Assembly (NCBI GenBank): GCA_900073065.1
Contig: FJOG01000018.1
Location: forward strand, 175,545-239,544
Source: Phialocephala subalpina
Lineage: Eukaryota > Ascomycota > Leotiomycetes > Helotiales > Mollisiaceae
DNA length: 64,000 bases
Reading direction: 5' to 3'
Both the position numbers and the translations under genes were made by a program. This document shows, in pieces, positions 55,840 to 64,000 of this stretch; the stretch's first letter is position 1; every line of letters starts with the position of its first letter. Under the pieces are notes generated by a model that ran no database searches, had not been told where the DNA came from, and saw only the letters and a program-made list of their open reading frames with translations.

Positions 55840-58122
55840 TCACGGACCGAATATGTTTGAGGCCACATAGGGATTGGGATTCCTTGGAGCGTTCTCTTGA
55901 GGTGGACCCTGACAATTCGTCTTGTCGTCGCTTGATAATACCGTTTGAGACGATTCCTGAGACCCCATCGAAAGATCCTCGGGCTCATCATGTAACACCA
56001 ACGTCGTCGAGGTTGCACCTAGAGGAACTATCGTGTTTTGCACCACGGTATCGGCGATAGCCAATGCCATAGTACAGATTTCAAGCATCTTCTTTGGCGT
56101 TGGCCTAAGTGATGGATCGCCAGCTAAACACCATGGAATGAAATCTCTGAGAACAATACTATAGTCAGGTATTACGGTGAGTTTCTTTCCCCATGTCCCA
56201 AAGGGTCTGATAGTCGGTTGGCCTGGTTGGGGCTGCAATGTGAATTCAAATAACTCATTCACTTCGAAACCTGCGCCTCTCATGGCGAAATCGTACATGC
56301 ACTTTCCGACTTGCCAAACGTTACTGCAAGTGCCAAAGGCTCTGTTAGGGATACTGATTTCAAATTGTTCCTTGTTCTTAGTTACAGTTCCTGGTGTGGA
56401 GAGAGAATATTCTTACGGGGGTTATGTATTCTCGTGTGCCCCTCATGCCGATGACTTCATACAAGGCGTCGGCAGATTTTCCGGGTGGGATCGGAATAGC
56501 CATACCGAAATCGGCAATCTAAATAGTGAGCGTGATGATTCTTCAAATGGTCTCGAGTAGAACCTACTTTAACGATTTCATGATCAACATGATCTTCATC
56601 TTTGGATCCAATGAGAACTTGAAAGTTCAATCAACAGGATTTCTCATAGGCTGACTACCTCACTTACTATTGTCTGGCTTGAGGTCATAGTGGCCGATTG
56701 GCTCTTTCCATGGAACTCCCTCTCCTGTTTCGTTGCCGTAAGCCATGACGCAGAGACCTCTAGATAAGCATTCGAAGACCCTCCAAATGGTGGCTTCGGG
56801 GATCAGCACATCGGCCGGGTAAAACCTTAAAGGACATTAATCAGCTTCATGGTCTTATGAAAAGAGGGCAGCAGAAGAACATACGCTGTCAGTTGTTGGA
56901 TATAGCCAGATAAATTCCCGTTCTTACAAAATTCAAGATAAACACGAGATACGTCGCCATCCTTGGGGTCCCAAGGCGAGGTCCCTTGTCCTTCATCATA
57001 ATGGATTGCTTGAAGCTGTCGCACGATATGATCCGTTCCAGTCTGATTGCACAGCTCAAGCAGCCAGCTCTCGCACTGCAGATTCAAGTCCCTCCCCTGA
57101 CTCTACTTCACAACGACCTGAAAAACCTTGCCCGGATCATCGTCCTTAATCTCCTCATTCTCCCATAATCCAACAATCCCGTAGTTTCCCATACCTAGCA
57201 CTTTCTTTCCAACCCACCCGAGTGTGTTCAAACCCGTCTTCCAATTCTTCGAAGACGCTAGCCAGGCTTTTTGGGTGTTCATCGGTATCGCAGCGACATC
57301 TATTAGACCTCCGAAGTTGGCCAAAAGGTCCCTCCAGAATGGGTTCTTGGTATTCGCATTCGGAAAACGTCTGTTGTTTTCAGCCACCAGCTCGGCCATA
57401 GCCTTATTCAGAGAAGTAGGGCTGAATTGTGGTACAGGTTTTATCTTCGCCTGTATATTTTGTATCGAAGACCCAGGGCCAACAGAAAGAGCACCCGTGG
57501 TCGTGTTATACTGAATCAGAGCTGGAACCGTCGAACGGCGACCGATTTTTGTGTTATTCTGTTTCGAAGCCGTCGACAGACCACCCGTGTACGTGACATT
57601 TTGACTCGGAATTGGACCCATCAAAATACCAGTCATCTGTGTATCAGATTGAACAGGCTGTTGCGCTACTTGGGCACGCTGTCGCGCCTCTTGCAAATAT
57701 TCTAGCAGCTCTTGCACAGGTTGTGGCACTTCCTGGTCAGGTTGTCCCCATATTTCTGGAAGACTCTTCATATCAACATCAACATCCATTGCTGCTGGAA
57801 GATCCGCCACATCGACATCCATCGCATCTGGCAATACCGCAGCTCTGAACTCTTCGGAGAAGACATATTGGGATGCAACTCGAGGCGGTCTAACCCGTTG
57901 GACACGTCTTCGACGGTCTGCTGAAACTCGTCTTAAAGCCGGAGGCGCACCGCTGAAGAGTGATGAAGCCGTGTTGGGAGAGTAATCTAGGAAACAATTT
58001 TCTCTGATGAGCGAGGCTAATCGATCGAAAATACCGGTGCTGTCTCTGGGATTGAGTAAGCGCCTCGGTGGCCGTTGGTTCCGGTCGCGATTGCTCATTC
58101 TGTGGAATTTGATCGATTGCAA
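55840..58122 (-). pseudogene. Protein-kinase-like gene with an in-frame stop at the beta-3 lysine
   Basis: The N-terminal 300 residues are Arg/Pro/Gln-rich and disordered-looking, with an AMDVDVADLP/AMDVDVDM repeat. A kinase fold follows: GKKVLGMGNYGIVGL (Gly loop) and VFQVVVK with the presumed ATP lysine. In-frame TAG at 57103-57105 comes directly after that lysine. The same frame then continues SQGRDLNLQCESWLLELC. Later exons give HYDLKPDN (catalytic loop), IADFGMAIPIP (DFG) and a C-lobe ending LAGDPSLRPTPKK. Introns near 56825-56880, 56625-56665, 56520-56565 and 56320-56415 have good signals, but the last one does not join in phase in my reading. The HYDLKPDN loop and DFG suggest an ancestral active kinase. 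The stop fits Gln CAG to TAG. Readthrough or assembly error is possible. Confidence 0.6.
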
Positions 58123-58539
58123 AAGTGTAGATTACTCTGAAATTTTGCGTAGCTCCGGGGCATTGAGTCTAAGGACATTTGATTTCTTCCACAAGCAAAG
58201 ACTCACAAGTAACAAAAAGTAGGAGATGATGGTTCGTAATAGACGTTTGCGCACAATGAAACAAAGAAGTTGGACCACCCGAAGTACTCTCTTATCTCCG
58301 AAACAATACAAACAAAGAACTTCTATCAAAAATGGCCGAAAGGATTGAATTGCCTTGCAGCTAGCTATTGTGAGTCAGAAAAAAAAATACGTATGTCACT
58401 AGGACATTGTTATCGCAAGGCGCCTAGAAGCACAATACCAACAATCTCGAACGCAACTTCAACCCCGCGATTACCCCGCCATCGCCCTGCCGGTTCCGCC
58501 CCGCTCCACTACTTCCTCCCAATCTTCCAATCCACCCCT
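58123..58539. other. Intergenic
   Basis: About 400 bases between the kinase-like start and the peroxidase stop. An A8 run lies at about 58380-58387. Nothing else is seen. Confidence 0.4.
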
Positions 58540-60105
58540 TCACGGAGCAGGATGATACCCGTACCCAGGAAACTGATTGAACGCACTCTGGTTGAAGGTG
58601 TTGAGGGCCGGACAATTCAACAACGTCAGTACCGGTGAAACGTATTGGTTCACCAATGCCAAAACCGGTGCCAAATTGCCCACAATGCCGTTCAACGCGC
58701 TCGGAATCCCCTGCTGCGCAGCTTGGAAGAAGAAACATCCAAGATTATTGCCTTGAAGCAAGGTCACAGCTACCGAGTGAGTTAGCAGTAATAACTCAGT
58801 ATAGAAACAAAGACATACCATTATAGACACCACCACTCAAATCCCCCGGATCAACCCCAACAAAACTATTCACCGTTCCCGTATTTCCCCCAAACTGCAC
58901 AATCTCTGGATACTTCGTAGCCAGAATCGCCACATCCGCAAAAGCAGGTACCGCACCATAAGGATTAGAACTCGGTCGTTTATACCAATTCTGAGGAATT
59001 TGTTCATGTCCAGCTGTCCACGTATGCGCATTATCTGGGCCTGAGACGGAGAAGAATGTTTTGAGGATGTCCCGGGAGAGGTAGCCTTGGATGTTATCTG
59101 CTGAGTGGTTGGACATGAGGTTTATGATGAAGTGGTGGGCGATGGGTGGTACGAGACCAGCGAAGGGGGCGGAGAAATAGCTTCTTAAGTTAGATGTGGG
59201 GTTTGGGAAAGATAGGGTACGTACTATGGATTATTGTTGATAGAATAATCGTGAACGACTTTGTTATGATCACGAAGAATATCAAGTGTATAATTCTCTG
59301 CAGAGAAATATAGTTGATCGAAGCGTGGTAGATTGAGGGAGTGAGCGTCTCCTCCATTCAAATAAGCATCGAACTACCCCTTATCAGCGACTGCGAATCT
59401 TGAGATGTCAGGTGAAATGGGGACATACACGAGCAGGCGATGCATCACTCTCATACTCGTTATGAGAGAACGAGATACCCTCGGGATTAGAAAGCAGTCC
59501 TCCAAGGCCCAGGAGAGGGGAATACGGCCCTCCAATTGACCATGTCCCACTAGTTGGGTCGCCAGTCAAAGCGATAGCGATGACGGATAGAGCAGCAGCG
59601 AACTCGGGTCCGAATGAGTAGGCTTGACCTAGACCCGTGATTGCTTCCTCGCATCAGCACACAAATCTCATTGACTCAACATATGCAACATACTCTGTGC
59701 AATAGTCGCAATACCATTTCGCGGCAGAAACCCATGGTTCGCAGCAGCGTTCAGACCAGGGCAAGGTCCACGCTCATCCGTGCTGGATGGAGCAACGAAT
59801 TGGTGGGTTGTTCCGGGGCGGACATCGACGAATTGATCGGAGGGGTTGAAGTTCAAGCTTGGGATGGGTCCGGAGTTGCCTTCCAAGGAGCTGAGAGGGA
59901 GGTTGCTTGGGAGGGATTGGCGGGCGCGGATCTCTGCTGCTGGGTCGGCCTGAAGAGAGGACGAGTCAGTTTGGGAAAGAATGTCTCCTACGGTTTGGGG
60001 CATTTTCCGAACGCTTGAAGAACTGGAAGAGATACGCACTAGCATGCCTGGGAATGCCGCTGCAGTGTACGCAACACTGAGTACTGAAAGGAGGTGGAAA
60101 TGCAT
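58540..60105 (-). CDS. Secreted heme-thiolate peroxidase (chloroperoxidase/unspecific peroxygenase family)
   Basis: Family members use hydrogen peroxide and a cysteine-ligated heme to halogenate or oxygenate organic substrates outside the cell. Five exons (60105-59694, 59643-59429, 59373-59225, 59180-58819 and 58769-58540) give 455 residues in frame. A signal peptide (MHFHLLSVLSVAYTAAAFP) and a linker precede ERGPCPGLNAAANHGFLPRNG; Cys115 in PCP is the heme ligand. A later NEYESDASPARFD corresponds to the acidic/Mg site (EGD or EHD in described members). The order PCP...ExD...R points to the long, peroxygenase-like group rather than classic chloroperoxidase. The C-terminal region has several cysteines and a Leu-rich part (ALVNQYVSPVLTLLNCPAL). 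Substrate is unknown. Confidence 0.92.
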
Positions 60106-60195
60106 GGACTGTTTTCTGAATGTAGCAGAGTGTGTCTTGTTGATCGTTCAATTCTGATTCTGCTGAGCAGTGGTTTTGGGCGACTAATTTCGGAG

Positions 60196-60202
60196 TATAT
60201 AT
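60196..60202 (-). promoter_or_regulatory. TATA box of the peroxidase gene
   Basis: TATATAT lies about 90 bases upstream of the peroxidase ATG at 60105, on a palindromic A/T site that reads the same on the minus strand. Only position supports it. Confidence 0.45.
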
Positions 60203-61555
60203 CCAACGCTGGGGAAGGTCAACTTCGATCTCTGAAATCGTCGAATTCCGTGGCTTCAGCACGCAACATGGTACTTTCCTGCTTTCTCAATCCTATACAT
60301 ATATCCCGTATCATCTCGAGAAGAGGTTGCTGTCGATCTCAGCCAGATACAGTTGCCCAGTCTGCAGGAGGAGCTTAGGACCTCGTAGGCAAGCTAACAG
60401 GCTTGTTTTTGTAACGAAGGCTATTGGTCGTCCCACAACTGCGTAGGCGGCAGCTGAAGGGATTCATAATGCTAAGGCTGTCATTCGAAGATGTCAACCG
60501 CTGACGTGGGCATTCTTCCCGTCGCGCAGCCACACTTTGAAGTTTGGACGAAGAATCTAACAAGGGACAGAGTCGAAAAATGCCAAGCATGATATTAAGC
60601 TTAAACAGTGGGCCCGCCACAAATCCACACCCCAGGACCTAAGGGGAAGATCAGTGGTGCTTCCCGCCGCCTCTACATCAAAAGCAGGAACAGATCTTCA
60701 AATTCGCAATAATAGTTCCAAATGCAAAACTTGTGGAGTTGGACGGATCTTGGTCGTCCCGCTGTTGGCGTAATGTCGTCTTATTTCGCCTCAATTGTCA
60801 AATAAAAACAGACGAGTCTAGAAACAACCCCCACGACGATCTTCAACAACTACTTGAATATTGAATCGAAAACACCGCATTAGCGGAAGAGGAGATTAGA
60901 AAAGGGGAAAAGTGGAAAGGTGAAAATCAAGGAAGTAGTGCTCATATGACTTCGAAGTGGTTGCGTACTTGCAGACTGGAACGGCAGGAGAAAAGCAATG
61001 TCAACAATTGGCAAAAAAACGGGATTACCGAAGAGAAATCGGCTGGGACTTATCCGATGGGATGGAATTCTGAAAGCTTGAGCGCGAAGTGCAAGTAAAT
61101 CTGGTCTCTTTGAAGAAATGGAAGATCTGAACGAGGACTGATCTTGGGAATCCGTGAAAACTGCATCATGTGCAAGTATGGTTTGTTTGCTTATTGCGTA
61201 GAGGGGATTTTGGGCACCTGCCACTTGTCTCGATATCGCCTTGATACTTCAATGGGTATATCCCATTGTCCTTGCTGCCAGGAAAGCGCCTAGAGCGCCA
61301 CGAAAACCGTACAAATACACCAATCCTAACCCGATCTGCCTATTTTGCCCTGTCTGTTGATATGAATGACGCCGCGCCTATATATGTCGTAAATGTCGTT
61401 AAAGGTATAGTTGAATGTGAGAATGGGTATATAATTGAAGGACGTTGATTGTAGTCCTGTTCTGAGGTGAGTGGGGATGGGTGTTGATGACCGGCACATG
61501 CATGAAGGATTGGGGACCAGGAAAGGTGCGGGTAGCGACTGTGAGAAGGACATCT
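60203..61555. other. Gene-free interval
   Basis: About 1.35 kb between the peroxidase promoter and the 3' end of the transcription-factor gene. Only short frames without domains are present. Confidence 0.5.
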
Positions 61556-63963
61556 TCAAGAATCCTGAGAATCATGTGGATTTTGCCGTTCCGCAAACGG
61601 ACACCAAATCCCAGAAGTGTCAGCACCACCCTCAGGATATCCCGTCGGAAGTTGCTGCTCTTCGGGTTTATGACCTGCCGTCAAATGGCTTGAATTTGTC
61701 CAAGCACTTGGCTCTTTGAGTGCCATGCTCAGAAGGTCTTCATGGTTGATTGGGTAGCCAATAACCGCTCCTGACATTGACCAGGGATAGCCTGGGCCAG
61801 GTGGATGCTGCTGCGCTTTCGGAGTAGATGACCGAATAGGGAATTGCATCCGATTGCCATTGGCTGGTTGTTTGCCTTGGGCATTGTCGGAAAGTAGTGT
61901 AGGACTGGATCCGAACTGACCAAGCCCCGTATTGTCGAAGACGTTGTTTGAGCCGGAGTCCTGATTCAAAGCACCCCGAGAAATTCGATGTAGGGCATCG
62001 ACATCTACCTCGAGGACAGACACCAAGGACGGGTCTTGTATCGGGTGGCGGCCCTCCATCCAGTTCGTCGAGGGTCCGTTCGATGAGGGCTCGGAGGGGA
62101 CATCCGGGCTTTCCATAGTTTTCGGACTATCGCTGCTGCTGCTGTCCCTGGCTAAGACTCCTGCCACAGGATTGGATACAGTCTTTCCCATGACAAATTT
62201 TTGTAGATTGGCGTAAGTCATTGGCTGTCCATTTCTCTCCGCGAGGATCCCATTAATTGGCAGGCTCGGCATTTCAGGGACATCAGGAAATTCGAAACCT
62301 TCCTCACTGGGTCGAGCTGGCCCCTTGCCTATGCCAGCTGCCTGCATATCGAGCTCCACTTGTGCTGTGAAGTGGTTCGTGATGTTATGCTTGGTTCCTA
62401 TCGATTTCATGGCGGAAAGTAAGAACTCCAAGTTTATCATGACATTAGGATTATTGGGAGGTCCGAGTTTCTGATCTTTGATAAAGACACCAGAAGCCAC
62501 GTAGAGGCAGAAACCAATCCAGGGATGCATCTGAGTTTTTGTTAGCGTTATCTCGCAAAATTAAGATTTCGTCATTACCTCAGTGGGATCGACATGACAT
62601 ATGAGACGCATTATGTTGGCAATCTCTTCGGCGGCCAGGAGACATCGTGACCGACTTTGTTGGATGAAGGCTTTGTCAAGAGAATGCTTTTCGGCGGTGA
62701 GAATGGCTGCTTGATGGAGACATATGGCTGAAGCATGTATATTCATGTGGATGAATACGACATTCATGTTTCTTGCAGCTGTGGGAAGCCTGAGATGGTC
62801 TGGGAGGAACATGAAAGTACTGGATAACACGTTGTCCATCTTTCTGTGTCGTTTCCAGAATTCTCCATTTTGAAGGTCCTCCGGACGCTCGTCGGGTCCG
62901 GATTTATGGAGATGCTGGAAGTTGTGTCCGAAAAGAGTGGCTGACAAGATGACACCTGCGAACGGGGAGAGATGGCGAGCTCCATCTGGAGTGAGTGCTT
63001 CTGCGAGGGAAATTGTCGGTTCCATGGTTCCCGCTTCGAAAGCCTCTTCAGACGAGGGTAAGTTTGTTTGGATCTAGGATAATTAGCACAAACCAAAAAA
63101 GGAGTTTGAGATTTACCTCGTTCTCATCGACCAACATAGGCCAGCCTGTTCCCGAACTGGCCCACCGATCGCCATAGTATGATGCCCAAAACGTTCGACG
63201 CCTCTCCTCGAGCTCAATCCAATCCCGGGCAGGCGGTAAGATTTGCTTAAAATCAGTAGAATTGACGTCCAACCTGTAGAGACCAAGCATTTGACACAAT
63301 CGAACCATCCTTCCTGTGCTCATCCAAGAACGTGAAAAGTATGTTTTCTTGGCTTCAAAGTTGGAAATGAGACCCCAGGTCTGCGCGTGATATATCGAAA
63401 CAAACGATTCTCCGTGTCCCTGTGGATGGTTAGCCCGTCAAAATGCATACCAACTGAATACGTACTTTCATCTCCGCATCTTGTATGTACCTCCGCGAGC
63501 GTTCATACAACAGGTCCTCATAACAGCGATATTTGTCAGACAGAGATGCTGCGACTGCCCACATTGCATACCGCAGACAAACTGGAGGTCGAAATTGGGG
63601 CGACTTTGATAGGGATGTGTAGTAGCGATACTTGTGCATCATGGGAACTTGTTTGTGGAACTTGTCGAAATATATTTGGTGTAATTCATCCATCATTTCC
63701 TGTGGAGGGAGGGGTTCCTGTAATCCCAACTCTAGCAACTCTTGCGAGAACAAGTCGCCCATTGGAATGGAAGGACCAGGCGGGGAAAAGTCGAAACCGC
63801 CCGCATTGAGGTTGAAGGTGCCGTCCAAAAGTCCGTCATCGCCCATGTCAATGTTCATGTCCATATCCATTGCCAAATCGTTCCAGTTCGCTTCAATGCT
63901 TGTGCTCGTTGCGCCCGACGTCGTTGTCGCCTTGCTTTGTTCGGACACCAGTTGTGTCTCTAC
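61556..63963 (-). CDS. Fungal-specific transcription factor (Fungal_trans domain), 5' partial
   Basis: Four exons lie in the window (63963-63466, 63419-63117, 63073-62579 and 62530-61556, minus strand), together at least 756 residues, all in phase. An acceptor site at 63964-63965 shows that coding continues beyond 64000; a Zn2Cys6 DNA-binding domain is expected there but is not visible. The first exon here holds an acidic Met/Asp-rich stretch (MDMDMNIDMGDDG). The central region has the Fungal_trans signature: VCLRYAMWAVAASLS, RMVRLCQMLGLYRLD, ELEERRRTFWASYYGDRW and SSGTGWPMLVDENEI. The C-terminal 300 residues are Ser/Pro-rich and disordered-looking. Targets are unknown. The frame is undamaged. 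Confidence 0.9.
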
Positions 63964-64000
63964 CTGCGCTATTGTTTGTTAGAGCCACATCGCATAAGCA

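Overview
The window is nuclear DNA of a filamentous ascomycete (Pezizomycotina). The evidence is short introns (about 41-165 nt, GT...AG, often with a CTAAC/CTGAC-like branch site), protein families that expand only in these fungi (HET, NACHT NLR, 2EXR, Zn2Cys6-type factors, cutinase, heme-thiolate peroxidase), and gene-sparse gaps between genes on both strands. Several proteins read most like Leotiomycetes, but that is an impression from recall. A 380-base run of N (48789-49168) marks an assembly gap. There is no sign of bacterial operons, rRNA, CRISPR or a recognisable tRNA.

Layout. 1-4.5 kb: a possible transposase tail, a cytochrome P450, then the PLP-synthase glutaminase (SNO1/PDX2), divergent from a 1-acylglycerol-3-phosphate acyltransferase. 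5.7-8.8 kb: a decayed locus holding two diverged copies of an unrecognised module. 9.4-10.3 kb: a secreted cutinase. 10.3-13.4 kb: no gene seen. 13.4-14.5 kb: a GT8-like glycosyltransferase. 15.4-21.4 kb: a HET gene, a broken multi-pass membrane protein gene, an intact 2EXR gene and a broken 2EXR copy. 21.8-25.6 kb: a second P450 and a large secreted glycosidase-like protein. 26.6-29.2 kb: a third 2EXR gene and a conserved fungal hypothetical. 29.4-36.5 kb: a very large ZNFX1-like helicase plus AAA+ ATPase gene carrying stops, frameshifts and an internal deletion. 37-44 kb: a conserved fungal protein of unknown function, a DUF4360-like secreted protein and a NACHT NLR. 44.5-48.5 kb: a tandem-GNAT protein and a concentrative nucleoside transporter. 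48.5-55.8 kb: the assembly gap, long gene-poor stretches and a broken membrane-protein gene. 55.8-60.1 kb: a protein-kinase-like gene with an in-frame stop just after its presumed beta-3 lysine, and a secreted heme-thiolate peroxidase. 61.5-64 kb: a fungal transcription factor whose 5' end lies beyond the window.

Housekeeping functions (vitamin B6, phosphatidic acid, nucleoside uptake) stand beside secreted enzymes of a plant-associated or saprotrophic lifestyle (cutinase, peroxidase, glycosidase-like protein) and a set of self/non-self or signalling families (HET, NLR, ZNFX1-like helicase, 2EXR, kinase). The accessory families carry most of the lesions: at least five loci show in-frame stops or frameshifts. 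Some stops fit C-to-T change (Gln or Arg codon to stop), as expected of repeat-induced point mutation or ordinary decay. Exon borders below were placed by reading splice signals against reading frame. Every full CDS called with joins closes in frame, but none has been tested with transcripts.
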